From Streptomyces olindensis (GTDB lineage Bacteria > Actinomycetota > Actinomycetes > Streptomycetales > Streptomycetaceae), in NCBI GenBank assembly GCA_000696115.1, contig JJOH01000001.1, positions 248,001-312,000 on the forward strand: a DNA stretch of 64,000 bases. Reading direction: 5' to 3'. Made by a program: the position numbers and the translations under genes. A model generated the notes under the pieces. That model did no database searches and had not been told where the DNA came from. It saw only the letters and a program-made list of their open reading frames with translations. The stretch's first letter is position 1; the number at the start of each line of letters is the position of its first letter. This document shows, piece after piece, positions 17,561-26,682 of this stretch.

Positions 17561-19369
17561 ATGCCGCTGAACCGCCGGAAGTTCCTGGAGAAGTCCGCCG
17601 TGACCGGGGCGGTGGTGGCGCTGACGGGTGCGGTCGCGGCGCCGGCTGCGCAGGCGGCCGAGACATCGGGTGCTGCCGGGCGGCGCGCGAAGCGGTACGC
17701 GTTCACGGTGATGGGGACGACGGACCTGCACGGCAACGTCTTCAACTGGGACTACTTCACGGACGCCGAGTTCGACGACAAGGCCCACAACGACGTCGGC
17801 CTCGCGAAGGTCTCGACCCTGGTGAACCAGGTCCGTGAGGAGAAGGGCCGCCGCAACACGCTGCTCATCGACGCGGGCGACACCATCCAGGGCACGCAGC
17901 TGTCGTACTACTACGCCAAGGTCGACCCGATCACCGCCGAGGGCGGCCCGGTGCACCCGATGGCGCAGGCGATGAACGCCATGGACTACGACGCGGCGGC
18001 GCTCGGCAACCACGAGTTCAACTACGGCATCCCGGTGCTGCGGAAGTTCGAGCAGCAGTGCCGCTTCCCGCTGCTGGGCGCCAACGCGCTGGACGCGAAG
18101 ACGCTGCGCCCGGCGTTCCCGCCGTACAGCATGCACCGGCTGCGCACGCCGTTCGGGCGGGACGTGAAGGTGGCGGTGCTGGGGCTGACGAACCCGGGCA
18201 TCGCGATCTGGGACAAGGCGAACGTGCAGGGGAAGATGACGTTCCCGGGTCTGGAGGAGCAGGCGGCGAAGTGGGTGCCGAAGCTGCGGTCGATGGGCGC
18301 GGACGTCGTCATCGTCTCGGCGCACAGCGGCTCGTCGGGGACGTCGTCCTACGGTGACCAGCTGCCGTACATCGAGAACGCGGCCGGGCTGGTGGCCGAG
18401 CAGGTGCCGGGCATCGACGCGATCCTGGTCGGGCACGCGCACACGGAGATCCCCGAGTACTTCGTGACGAACAAGGAGACGGGCAAGCAGGTCGTGCTGT
18501 CGGAGCCGCTGAAGTGGGGGCAGCGGCTGACGCTGTTCGACTTCGAGCTGGTGTGGGAGAAGGGCTGCTGGAAGGTCGAGAAGGTGGGGGCGCAGGTCCT
18601 GAACTCCAACACCGTGGAGGAGGACCCGGAGATCGTGCGGCTGCTTCTCGACGAGCACGAGAAGGTCGTGGCGTACGTCAACCAGGTCATCGGCACGAAC
18701 GCGGCGGAGATGACGTCGGCGGAGGCGCCGTACAAGGACGTGCCGATCATCGACCTGATCAACCACATCCAGGCCGACACGGTGAGGCAGGCGCTGGCGG
18801 GCACGGAGCACGCGGCGCTGCCGGTGCTGTCGCAGGCGGCGTGCTTCTCGCGCAGTGCCCGGATCCCGGCGGGCGAGGTGACGATCCGGGACGTGGCGGG
18901 CCTGTACGTCTTCGAGAACACGCTGGAGGCGCGGCTGATGACGGGTGCGCAGATGAAGGCGTACCTGGAGTTCTCGGCGAACTACTTCGTGCGGACGGCG
19001 CCGGGCGCCGCGGTGGATCCGGCGAAGCTGACGAACGCGAACGGCACGCCGGACTACAACTACGACGTGGTGAGCGGTCTGTCGTACGAGATCGACATCG
19101 CGAAGCCGGCCGGGTCGCGGGTGACGAACGTGCGGTTCGAGGGGCAGCCGCTCGCGGACGACGCGCGGTTCGTGTTCGCGGTGAACAACTACCGGGCCAA
19201 CGGCGGCGGGAACTTCCCGCATGTCGCCGCGGCGCCGCTGCTGTGGTCGAACTCGGACGAGATCCGCAACACCATGATCGCCTGGGTGAAGGCGAAGGGG
19301 TCGATCGACCCGGCCGAGTTCGCCGCGGTGGACTGGAGGCTCACGCGGGAGGGCACGCCCGTCTTCTGA
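17561..19369 (+). CDS. Tat-exported 5'-nucleotidase / metallophosphoesterase
   Basis: A 602-residue secreted enzyme of the UshA/5'-nucleotidase family, which releases phosphate from nucleotides outside the cell. The signal carries a twin-arginine motif (NRRKFLEKSAVTG) with cleavage near AQA. The metallophosphatase domain shows DLHGN, DAGDTIQGT, LGNHEFNYG, SAHSG and GHAH, which supply the two-metal site. The C-terminal 5'-nucleotidase domain follows (INHIQADTVRQAL, GEVTIRDVAGLYVFENTLE, VNNYRANGGGNFP). ATG at 17561 has GAGGAG nine bases upstream. The promoter holds a candidate PHO box and a tandem repeat, in keeping with a phosphate-scavenging role. Confidence 0.92.
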   Translation: MPLNRRKFLEKSAVTGAVVALTGAVAAPAAQAAETSGAAGRRAKRYAFTVMGTTDLHGNVFNWDYFTDAEFDDKAHNDVGLAKVSTLVNQVREEKGRRNTLLIDAGDTIQGTQLSYYYAKVDPITAEGGPVHPMAQAMNAMDYDAAALGNHEFNYGIPVLRKFEQQCRFPLLGANALDAKTLRPAFPPYSMHRLRTPFGRDVKVAVLGLTNPGIAIWDKANVQGKMTFPGLEEQAAKWVPKLRSMGADVVIVSAHSGSSGTSSYGDQLPYIENAAGLVAEQVPGIDAILVGHAHTEIPEYFVTNKETGKQVVLSEPLKWGQRLTLFDFELVWEKGCWKVEKVGAQVLNSNTVEEDPEIVRLLLDEHEKVVAYVNQVIGTNAAEMTSAEAPYKDVPIIDLINHIQADTVRQALAGTEHAALPVLSQAACFSRSARIPAGEVTIRDVAGLYVFENTLEARLMTGAQMKAYLEFSANYFVRTAPGAAVDPAKLTNANGTPDYNYDVVSGLSYEIDIAKPAGSRVTNVRFEGQPLADDARFVFAVNNYRANGGGNFPHVAAAPLLWSNSDEIRNTMIAWVKAKGSIDPAEFAAVDWRLTREGTPVF

Positions 19370-19399
19370 GCCGCGTGCCGCCTGGAGCCGCGTCCTTCG

Positions 19400-20842
19400 T
19401 CACCTTCGGTCGTCGACGAGCGGGGTCAGGGCCGGTGCCTCGCGGGGCGGTGGGACCTGCTGCCGCTGGGTGAGGCCGAAGGTGGTGAAGGCGGTGCGGC
19501 GCGGGAGTCGGTAGGCCTCTCTGCCGGTCAGGGAGTTGAGGATGATCGCGCCGCGCCAGGCGGCGAGGCCGAGGTCGGGGGCGCCGATGCCGTGGGTGTG
19601 GGTCTCGGCGTTCTGGACGTACACGGTGCCGGTGACGGAGGGGTCGAGGACGAGCCGGTAGTCCTCGTCGACGCGTGGCCGTTCCTGGCTGTCGCGGCGC
19701 ATGTAGGGGTCGAGGCCGGCCAGGACGCGGTCGAGGGGGCGTTCGCGGTAGCCGGTGGCGAGGACGACGGCGTCGGTGGTGAGGCGGGAGCGGCTGTCCT
19801 GTGTGGCGTGTTCCAGGTGCAGTTCGACCTTGGTCGTGGCGACGCGGCCGGCGGTGCGGAGGCGGACGCCGGGGGTGAGGACGGCGTCGGGCCAGCCGCC
19901 GTGCAGTGTGCGGCGGTAGAGCTCGTCGTGGAGGGCGGCGATGGTGCCGGCGTCGATGCCCTTGTGGAGTTGCCACTGTCCGGTGACGAGCCGGTCGCGG
20001 GCGGACTCGGGCAGGGCGTGGAAGTAGCGGGTGTGGTCGGGGGTGAAGTGCTCCAGGCCGAGCTTGGAGTACTCCATGGGTGCGAAGGCCTCCGTGCGGC
20101 CCAGCCAGTGCAGTTTCTCGCGGCCGGCGGGCCGGTTGCGGAGCAGGTCGAGGAAGATCTCGGCGCCGGACTGTCCGAGGCCGACGACGGTGACGTGCTC
20201 GGCGGCGAGCAGGACGGCGCGGTGGTCGAGGTAGTCGGCGGCGTGCAGGACGGGCACGCCGGGGGCCTCGACGAGGGGCTTGAGGGGTTCGGGGACGTAG
20301 GGCTCGGTGCCGATGCCGAGGACGACGTTGCGGGTGTAGGTCCGGCCGAGGGCCTCCGCTTCGCCGTCGGTGTCGAGCTGCGTGAAGTCGACCTCGAACA
20401 GGTCGCGTTCGGGGTTCCAGCGGACGGCGTCGACCTGGTGGCCGAAGTGCAGGCCGGGGAGGTTCTCCGAGACCCAGCGGCAGTAGGCGTCGTACTCGGC
20501 GCGCTGGATGTGGAAGCGCTCGGCGAAGTAGAAGGGGAAGAGCCGCTCGCGGGACCGGAGCCAGTTGAGGAAGGTCCAGGGGCTGGTGGGGTCGGCGAGG
20601 GTCACCAGGTCGGCGAGGAAGGGAACCTGGATGGTGGCGCCCTCGATGAGCAGGCCGGGGTGCCAGGCGAAGGCGGGGCGCTGGTCGTAGAAGGCGGTGT
20701 CGAGGTCCCCGAGCGGGTGGGCGAGCGCGGCGAGGGAGAGGTTGGCGGGGCCGATGCCGATGCCGACGAGGTCGCGGGGGGCGTCGGGCTCGTGGTGCGG
20801 GTGGGGTGTCGGGGTGGGGTCTGGGGTCGGTGGGGGGTTCAT
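19400..20842 (-). CDS. L-lysine/L-ornithine N-monooxygenase (IucD/SidA family)
   Basis: A 480-residue flavin-dependent N-hydroxylase that would oxidise the terminal amine of lysine, ornithine or a diamine such as cadaverine. Motifs: FAD site DLVGIGIGPANLSLA, NADPH site VTVVGLGQSGAEIF, and the late ATGYRERPLD. The first 25 residues are almost all Pro, Thr and His. The start codon overlaps the decarboxylase stop (ATGA), so the pair is translated together, as with desA and desB of the desferrioxamine pathway. No hydroxylamine acyltransferase or NIS synthetase gene (desC, desD) follows; the gene is convergent with the nucleotidase. The exact substrate is inferred from the neighbour, not read from sequence. 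Confidence 0.87.
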   Translation of the reverse strand: MNPPPTPDPTPTPHPHHEPDAPRDLVGIGIGPANLSLAALAHPLGDLDTAFYDQRPAFAWHPGLLIEGATIQVPFLADLVTLADPTSPWTFLNWLRSRERLFPFYFAERFHIQRAEYDAYCRWVSENLPGLHFGHQVDAVRWNPERDLFEVDFTQLDTDGEAEALGRTYTRNVVLGIGTEPYVPEPLKPLVEAPGVPVLHAADYLDHRAVLLAAEHVTVVGLGQSGAEIFLDLLRNRPAGREKLHWLGRTEAFAPMEYSKLGLEHFTPDHTRYFHALPESARDRLVTGQWQLHKGIDAGTIAALHDELYRRTLHGGWPDAVLTPGVRLRTAGRVATTKVELHLEHATQDSRSRLTTDAVVLATGYRERPLDRVLAGLDPYMRRDSQERPRVDEDYRLVLDPSVTGTVYVQNAETHTHGIGAPDLGLAAWRGAIILNSLTGREAYRLPRRTAFTTFGLTQRQQVPPPREAPALTPLVDDRR

Positions 20843-22239
20843 CGGGGGGTGTGTCCTTCCGCGAGTGTCGCTCGGCGCGCTGCCACGAGGTGCAGCAGGG
20901 CGGCCAGGTCGTCGGGCCCGGTGGCGGGGTTGAGGAGGGTGGCCTTGAGCCAGAGCCGGCCGTCGAGGCGGGCCCGGCCGAGGACGGCGCGGCCGTCGGT
21001 GAGGAGGGCGCGGCGTACGGCGGCCACGGTGGCATCGGTGGCGCCGGCGGGTCGGAACAGCACGGTGCTGATGACGGGCCGGGCGTGGAGGTCGAAGCCG
21101 GGGTGTGCCTGGACGAGGGCGGCGAACTCGCGGGCGCGGGCGCACACCTGGTCGACGAGTGTGCCGAGGCCGCGGCGGCCGAGGGTCTTGAGGGTGACGG
21201 CGAGCTTGAGGACGTCGGGGCGGCGGGTGGTACGCAGGGAGCGGCCGAGGAGGTCGGGCAGGCCTGCCTCGGTGTCGTCGGTGGCGTTCAGGTAGTCGGC
21301 GTGCTGCCGCAGCGCGGTCAGGTCGTGTGCGTCCTTGACGGCGAGGAGGCCTGCGGCGACGGGCTGCCAGCCGAGTTTGTGCAGGTCGAGGGTGACGGTG
21401 TCGGCGGTGTCGAGGCCGGTGAGGCGGTGCCGGTGCCGGTCGCTGAAGAGGAGGGCTCCGCCGTAGGCGGCGTCGATGTGCAGGCGGGCGCCGTGGGTGG
21501 TGCAGCGGGCGGCGATCTCGGGCAGCGGGTCGATGTGTCCGGCGTCGGTGGTGCCGGCGGTGGCGGTGACGAGGAGGGGGCCGGGCAGACGGGTGAGGGC
21601 CGCGTCGAGCGCGGTGGGGTCGAGTGTGCCGGTCGGGGCGGGTACGACGACGGGTTCGGGCAGTCCGAGGAGCCAGGCTGCGCGTGGGAGCGAGTGGTGG
21701 GCGTTCGCGCCGACCACGAGCCGTACGGTGCCGCCGCACGCTTCCCGGGCGAGGAGCAGGGCGAGTTGGTTGGACTCGGTGCCGCCGGTGGTGATGACGG
21801 AGTCGGGGGTTCGGCTCTGTCCGGGGCCGTAGATCTCCGTGGCCAGTGCCGCGGTGACCCTCGCCTCCAGTTCCGACGCGGCCGGGGCCTGGTCCCAGGA
21901 GTCGAGGGACGGGTTGAGGGCGGAGGCGGCGAGGTCGGCGGCGGTGGCGACGGCGAGGGGCGGGCAGTGGAGGTGGGCGGCGCACCGGGGGTGTGCCGGG
22001 TCGGCGGCGCCCTCGGCGAACGCGTGGACCAGGGTGCGCAGGGCGTGTGGGTCGCCCTGGTCGGGCAGGACCTCGCCCACCGCCTCCCGAAGACGCGCGG
22101 CGACGGCCTCAGGCCCGCCCGCCGGCAGCGGCCCGCCCCGTGCCCGGGCGCCGGCGTCCAGCGCGTCGAGCACGGCGTCGAGCAACGGGCGCAGGGCGTA
22201 CGGGCCTTCGGGGCCTGAGGCGAGGGGCGGCGTGCTCAT
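20839..22239 (-). CDS. PLP-dependent group II amino-acid decarboxylase (DesA-like)
   Basis: A 466-residue pyridoxal-phosphate decarboxylase. Landmarks: TGGTESNQLALLLAREA, HIDAAYGG with the pyridine-binding Asp, and LDLHKLGWQP with the Schiff-base Lys. Together with the coupled N-hydroxylase this suggests decarboxylation of lysine to cadaverine as the first step to N-hydroxycadaverine, as with DesA. Group II decarboxylases also act on diaminobutyrate, glutamate or aromatic amino acids, so that substrate is an inference. ATG at 22239 follows GGAGGACAGCCC, an excellent ribosome site. No obvious DmdR1/IdeR iron box is seen in the short upstream gap, which holds the pepN terminator. Confidence 0.87.
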   Translation of the reverse strand: MSTPPLASGPEGPYALRPLLDAVLDALDAGARARGGPLPAGGPEAVAARLREAVGEVLPDQGDPHALRTLVHAFAEGAADPAHPRCAAHLHCPPLAVATAADLAASALNPSLDSWDQAPAASELEARVTAALATEIYGPGQSRTPDSVITTGGTESNQLALLLAREACGGTVRLVVGANAHHSLPRAAWLLGLPEPVVVPAPTGTLDPTALDAALTRLPGPLLVTATAGTTDAGHIDPLPEIAARCTTHGARLHIDAAYGGALLFSDRHRHRLTGLDTADTVTLDLHKLGWQPVAAGLLAVKDAHDLTALRQHADYLNATDDTEAGLPDLLGRSLRTTRRPDVLKLAVTLKTLGRRGLGTLVDQVCARAREFAALVQAHPGFDLHARPVISTVLFRPAGATDATVAAVRRALLTDGRAVLGRARLDGRLWLKATLLNPATGPDDLAALLHLVAARRATLAEGHTPR

Positions 22240-22317
22240 GGGCTGTCCTCCGGGGCGCGGGGCGGCACGCCCGAATAGCCCAACGACGGGACCCGGGAGG
22301 AGGTACTTCCGCACGGG

Positions 22318-22339
22318 AAAAAGGGCGGTGAAGCCGCCC
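22318..22339 (-). terminator. terminator of pepN
   Basis: On the minus strand GGGCGG-CTTCA-CCGCCC followed by TTTTT, 110 bp past the pepN stop. It isolates the decarboxylase/hydroxylase pair from pepN transcription. Confidence 0.75.
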
Positions 22340-22449
22340 GGCTCGGCGCTCCCGGACGCGGCCCGGTCGCGGGGGGCGGGGCCGGGAGCCCGGACACGGC
22401 CGGGGCCCGGACGAATCCCTCAGGGCCCGCCCACCAACGCCCTCACCCC

Positions 22450-24963
22450 CTAGACGTCCTGCGTCTCCTGGTCGCTCCGGTTTCGCTGGACCCGCAGTGC
22501 CCGTGCCAGGTCGTCCAGTTGGTCGACGAGTTTGCGGTGCAGGGCCGGGACGGGGTTCGCGTTGCGCAGGCACTCCTCGCCGAGGTGGAGGTTCTCCGCG
22601 TCGACAGCGTGGGCGGGGAAGGCCCAGCGGCCGGCGGCTTCGGCGATGGCGGGGCCGCGGCGGTCGGCGACGGCGACCGCGTCGGCGTAGTAGCGCGGCA
22701 CGTACTCCCGCACCAGGTCGGCCTGTTCCGGCTGCCAGAAGCCGGCAGCGGTGGCGGTGAAGAGGTAGTTGGAAAGATCGTCGGAGGCGAACATGGCATC
22801 CCAGGCGCGGGATTTGGCCTCCGGATCGGGCAGCGCGGCCCGGCAGCGGGCGGCGCCTTCCTGGCCGGTGGCGCTCGGGTCGCGCTCCAGCTCGGCGGCG
22901 ATGGCGGCCTCGTCGGTCGCGCCGAGCACGGCGAGCCGGGCGAGGACGCGCCAGCGCAGCTCGGGGTCCAGCTCCGGGCCGCCGGGGACGGTGCCGTCGG
23001 CGAGCCAGGCGGCGATGGTGTCGGGGTGGGCGGCGACGTCGATGCGGTGGCGTACGGCGATCAGGCGCAGGCCGGGGTTGTCGCCGTCCTCGGTGCGGCG
23101 GATGAGGTCCCGGCACAGCTCGGACAGGGTGGCGAGGGCGGCGGGCCGCTCCTCGGGGGTGAGGTAGCGGTCGGCGATGTGCGTGGCGGCGAAGGCCAGC
23201 ACGCCCTGGACGATGGCGAGGTCCGTCTCCAGGGGGAGGTGGGTGCGCGCGGTCTCCAGGTAGGCGGTGGGGGCGAGTTCGCCGTCGCGGACGGCGTCGC
23301 GCAGGGCGTTCCAGACGACCGCGCGGGTGAGCGGGGTGGGCAGGCCGGACAGGTCCTTGCGGACGGTCTCGAAGGACTCGGGGTCGAAGCGGACCTTTGC
23401 GTAGCTGAGGTCGCCGTCGTTGAGGAGGAGCAGGGCCGGGCGCTTGCCGATGGGGTGGGCGCCGTCCTGCGGGAGGTCCAGGTGGAGGCGTTCGCGCAGC
23501 GCGAGGTGGCCGCCGTCGTCGCCGAGGTCCCGGTCGTACAGGCCGACGGCGATGCGGTGCGGGCGGCTGCCGGCGCGGTCGACGGTGAGGGCGCAGGTGC
23601 CGTTGTCTCCGGGGGCGACGCGCGGGGTGAGGGTGTCGACGCCGGTGGAGCGCAGCCAGGCGTCGGCCCAGGCGTGGACGTCGCGTTCGGTGGCGCTCGC
23701 GAGGTTGTCGATGAAGTCGGCGAGGGTGGCGTTGGCGAACTTGTGCCGCGCGAAGTGGTTGTTGATGCCGGCGAGGAAGTCCTTCTCGCCGAGCCAGGCG
23801 ACGAGTTGCCGCAGGGCGCTGGCGCCCTTGGCGTAGGAGATGCCGTCGAAGTTGAGCAGCGCTGAGGCGGTGTCGTCGACGGCTTCGGGGGCGACGGGGT
23901 GGGTGGAGGGGCGCTGGTCGGCGTCGTAGCCCCAGGACTTGCGGGTGACGCCGAAGTCGGTCCAGGTGTCCGTGAAGCGGGTCGCCTCGGTGAGGGTCTG
24001 GTAGCCCATGTACTCGGCGAAGGACTCGTTGAGCCAGATGTCGTCCCACCACTTGAGGGTGACGAGGTCGCCGAACCACATGTGGGCCATCTCGTGGGCG
24101 ACGACCATGGCGCGGGTCTGGCGCTCGGTGTCGGTGACGGCGGAGCGGTAGACGAACTCGTCGCGGAAGGTGACCAGTCCGGGGTTCTCCATGGCGCCGG
24201 CGTTGAACTCGGGGACGAACGCCTGGTCGTAGGAGTCGAAGGGGTAGGGCTCGTCGAACTTCTCGTGGTAGCGGTCGAAGCAGGCGCGGGTGACGTCGAG
24301 GAGTTCGTCGGCGTCGGCGTCCAGGTAGGGGGCGAGGGAGCGGCGGCAGTGCAGGCCGAAGGGCAGGCCGCGGTGCTCGGTGCGCACGGAGTGCCAGGGG
24401 CCGGCGGCGACGGCGACGAGGTAGGTGGAGATGAGCGGGGTGGGGGCGGCCTGCCAGAGGCCGTTCCCGGTGTGCCGGGTGATGCCGTTCGCGAGGACGG
24501 TCCAGTCCTCCGGGGCCTGCACGGACAGCTCGAAGACGGCCTTCAGGTCGGGCTGGTCGAAGGCGGCGAAGACGCGCTGGACGTCGTCCAGGAAGAGCTG
24601 CGTGTAGACGTAGGTCTCGCCGTCGGTGGGGTCGGTGAAGCGGTGCATGCCCTCGCCGGTGCGGGAGTAGCGCATGTCCGCGTGCACGCGCAGTTCGTGC
24701 TCGCCGGCGGTGAGGTTCTTCAGGGGCAGCCGGTTGCCGTCCAGGGTTTCCGGGTCCAGGGGTTGTCCGTCGAGGGTGACGGAGCGCAGCTCGGCGGGCT
24801 TGACCTCGACGAAGGTGTCCCCGTCCGAGCGGGCGCTGAACCTGATCGCGGTGCGGGAGCCGAAGGTGTCGTCGCCGCTGGTCAGGTCGAGTTCGATCGT
24901 GTAGCGGTGGACGTCGAGGAGCTCTGCTCGGGTCTGCGCTTCGTCGCGCGTCAGTACGGACAT
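22450..24963 (-). CDS. pepN: aminopeptidase N (M1 family)
   Basis: An 837-residue zinc aminopeptidase that trims N-terminal residues from peptides in the cytoplasm. The exopeptidase motif GAMEN is in EFNAGAMENPG. The zinc site is His290-Glu-Met-Ala-His294 with Glu313 eighteen residues on (HEMAH...NESFAEY). The C-terminal ERAP1-like helical domain fills the second half. The length fits the actinobacterial family. ATG at 24963 starts MSVLTRDEAQTRAELL; the extra codons upstream are not conserved in character. It follows the response regulator on the same strand by 67 bp. Confidence 0.95.
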   Translation of the reverse strand: MSVLTRDEAQTRAELLDVHRYTIELDLTSGDDTFGSRTAIRFSARSDGDTFVEVKPAELRSVTLDGQPLDPETLDGNRLPLKNLTAGEHELRVHADMRYSRTGEGMHRFTDPTDGETYVYTQLFLDDVQRVFAAFDQPDLKAVFELSVQAPEDWTVLANGITRHTGNGLWQAAPTPLISTYLVAVAAGPWHSVRTEHRGLPFGLHCRRSLAPYLDADADELLDVTRACFDRYHEKFDEPYPFDSYDQAFVPEFNAGAMENPGLVTFRDEFVYRSAVTDTERQTRAMVVAHEMAHMWFGDLVTLKWWDDIWLNESFAEYMGYQTLTEATRFTDTWTDFGVTRKSWGYDADQRPSTHPVAPEAVDDTASALLNFDGISYAKGASALRQLVAWLGEKDFLAGINNHFARHKFANATLADFIDNLASATERDVHAWADAWLRSTGVDTLTPRVAPGDNGTCALTVDRAGSRPHRIAVGLYDRDLGDDGGHLALRERLHLDLPQDGAHPIGKRPALLLLNDGDLSYAKVRFDPESFETVRKDLSGLPTPLTRAVVWNALRDAVRDGELAPTAYLETARTHLPLETDLAIVQGVLAFAATHIADRYLTPEERPAALATLSELCRDLIRRTEDGDNPGLRLIAVRHRIDVAAHPDTIAAWLADGTVPGGPELDPELRWRVLARLAVLGATDEAAIAAELERDPSATGQEGAARCRAALPDPEAKSRAWDAMFASDDLSNYLFTATAAGFWQPEQADLVREYVPRYYADAVAVADRRGPAIAEAAGRWAFPAHAVDAENLHLGEECLRNANPVPALHRKLVDQLDDLARALRVQRNRSDQETQDV

Positions 24964-25030
24964 GCAGGACATGCTGCCTGATGGCACGGGCAAGGCACAG
25001 AGGCGGATCGGTACGTGCCCAATGTCCGGT

Positions 25031-25582
25031 CTATGTGCGGTCTTTTTCGAGCTCCCCGGCGTGCGCCCCCATGGGTCGCTGGGTCGGTACGCGGGCGTCC
25101 GGGTGCGGCAGGGCGGGGCGCGGGGGGTGCGCGGTGATCTCGGTGTGCTCCCGGACGACGGAGCGCAGCCGGCGCACCTCGCGCTCCAGGGCGAGGTGGC
25201 GCCGGTGGGTGTCGTAGAGGTAGCGGACCTTGGTGCGCAGGGCCCAGGGGTCCACGGGTTTGAGGACGAGGTCGGCGACGCCGAGTCCGAAGGCGGCGGT
25301 GGTCAGTTCGTGGTCGGCGCCGAAGCCGGTGAGCAGGATGACGGGGATGTGCTGGGTCTGCTCGACGCGCCGCATGTAGCGCACGACCTCGAGGCCGCTG
25401 ACGCCCGGCATGCGCACGTCGAGCAGGAGCAGGCCGACCTGGCCGCGGAGGACCTGCTTGAGCGCCTCGTCGCCGCTGGTGGCCCGGCCGAGCTGGTAGC
25501 CCAGCGGGGCCAGGGCGCTCTCCAGCGCGTAGAGCGTGTCCTCGTGGTCGTCGACGATGAGGATCCTGGTATCCGACGGCAT
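25031..25582 (-). CDS. orphan response regulator, receiver plus coiled tail
   Basis: A 183-residue protein. Receiver domain from residue 5 (ILIVDDHEDTLYALE) with phospho-acceptor Asp55 in LLLDVRMPGVSG and Lys108 in LVLKPVD. The last 60 residues form a charged helix (YDTHRRHLALEREVRRLRSVV) and a Pro-rich end; no DNA-binding or enzyme output domain is visible. The helix may mediate dimerisation or contact with another protein. ATG at 25582 is preceded by GGAGGGG at a rather long spacing. No kinase gene is adjacent. It may act as a phosphorelay or partner-binding regulator. Confidence 0.82.
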   Translation of the reverse strand: MPSDTRILIVDDHEDTLYALESALAPLGYQLGRATSGDEALKQVLRGQVGLLLLDVRMPGVSGLEVVRYMRRVEQTQHIPVILLTGFGADHELTTAAFGLGVADLVLKPVDPWALRTKVRYLYDTHRRHLALEREVRRLRSVVREHTEITAHPPRPALPHPDARVPTQRPMGAHAGELEKDRT

Positions 25583-25709
25583 GGCCCGACGCCCCTCCCT
25601 CGTGGAGGACCAGAGTAGTCCGGGACACTGACGCGCAGTGCTCGTCAGCTGACATGCTGTGCACAGCGCAGCATGCACCGCCCGGGCCGCCGTGTCACCA
25701 CCCCCGAGG

Positions 25710-26060
25710 TCAGTTACCGGCGGTCGCGGAGCCGTTGAGTGCCTCGTCGGCGATGCGTTCGTGGTGGCGGATCACCTCGGCGACGATGAAGTTGAGGAAC
25801 TTCTCCGCGAAGGCCGGGTCCAGTTTGGCGTTCTCGGCGAGGGCGCGCAGCCGGGCGATCTGGCGGGCCTCGCGCGCGGGGTCGGCGGGCGGCAGCTGGT
25901 GGCGTGCCTTGAGGTGGCCGACCTGCTGGGTGCACTTGAAGCGCTCGGCGAGCATGTGGACGACGGCCGCGTCGATGTTGTCGATGCTGTCGCGCAGCCG
26001 TGCGAGTTCCTCGCGGACAGCGGGGTCGACGTCACCGGTGGCGGTGTTGCTGGTGGTCAT
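25710..26060 (-). CDS. chorismate mutase (AroQ class)
   Basis: A 116-residue all-helical chorismate mutase, converting chorismate to prephenate for phenylalanine and tyrosine. Recognised from LRDSIDNIDAAVVHMLAERFKCTQQVG (part), LKARHQLPPADPAREARQI and the closing FAEKFLNFIVAEVIRHHERI. The helix 1 Arg, the Lys of HLKARH and the late Glu/Arg positions suit the AroQ active site. A free-standing single-domain enzyme with no signal peptide, so cytoplasmic. It is 45 bp after the GNAT gene on the same strand and 127 bp before the response regulator. Confidence 0.9.
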   Translation of the reverse strand: MTTSNTATGDVDPAVREELARLRDSIDNIDAAVVHMLAERFKCTQQVGHLKARHQLPPADPAREARQIARLRALAENAKLDPAFAEKFLNFIVAEVIRHHERIADEALNGSATAGN

Positions 26061-26105
26061 GGGGGTTCAGCGTAGAGGGCGGAGGCCGGGCGGCCGCGGG
26101 GTGTC

Positions 26106-26558
26106 TCACGCATCGGCCGGGCCGAGCCGCTTGTGGAAGTAGACGTCCTCGTGGCCGCCGGGCACGCCTTCGATGCGGGCCCGTTCCCGGTAGCCGAGCC
26201 GCGGGTAGAAGCCGGGGGCCTGGAAGCTGTACGTGGAGACGATCATGTCCGTGCAGCCGCGCCGGGCGGCCTCGGTCTCCGCGGCGCGCATCAGGCGGCT
26301 GCCCCAGCCGGCGTGCCGCTGGTCCTCGCGCACCCAGAGCATGTCCACCGAGCACAGGCTGCCCCAGGTCCAGGCGGTGAGGCCGCCGACCAGGTCGCCG
26401 GTGGTGTCGGTGGCGCGGACGGAGAGGGATTCGGTGGGGGCGCCGTCGGCGGCGGCGGTGTTGAAGGCGGTGAGTTCCTCGTCGAGCCACTTCTCGAGGT
26501 CGTCGTCCTGGCCGCCCACTTGGAGCGCGGTGTCCACGGAGCGCTGTTCACTGGTCAC
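26106..26558 (-). CDS. GNAT-family N-acetyltransferase
   Basis: A 150-residue single GNAT domain. The acetyl-CoA-binding loop is in LWVREDQRHAGWGSRLMRAAE (in part; Q/R-x-x-G-x-G/A pattern), preceded by the strand VGGLTAWTWGSLCSVDML and followed by YSFQAPGFYPRLGYRERA, where FYxxLGY is the usual late motif. The substrate is unknown. The start is taken at GTG 26558; the upstream part of the open frame is Arg-rich and overlaps the promoter of the divergent gene. It probably shares a transcript with chorismate mutase. Confidence 0.82.
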   Translation of the reverse strand: MTSEQRSVDTALQVGGQDDDLEKWLDEELTAFNTAAADGAPTESLSVRATDTTGDLVGGLTAWTWGSLCSVDMLWVREDQRHAGWGSRLMRAAETEAARRGCTDMIVSTYSFQAPGFYPRLGYRERARIEGVPGGHEDVYFHKRLGPADA

Positions 26559-26682
26559 GGTCCGGATTCTGCCGGCGGTCCCGGGGGCGGACGACCGGTT
26601 TTCGCCGCGGCGGGGCCCGTCCGCGGCGCGGCGCGCCCTCGTACAGTGGAACCGGGTTCCAGGGGCGTCTTGGGGGTGAGGC

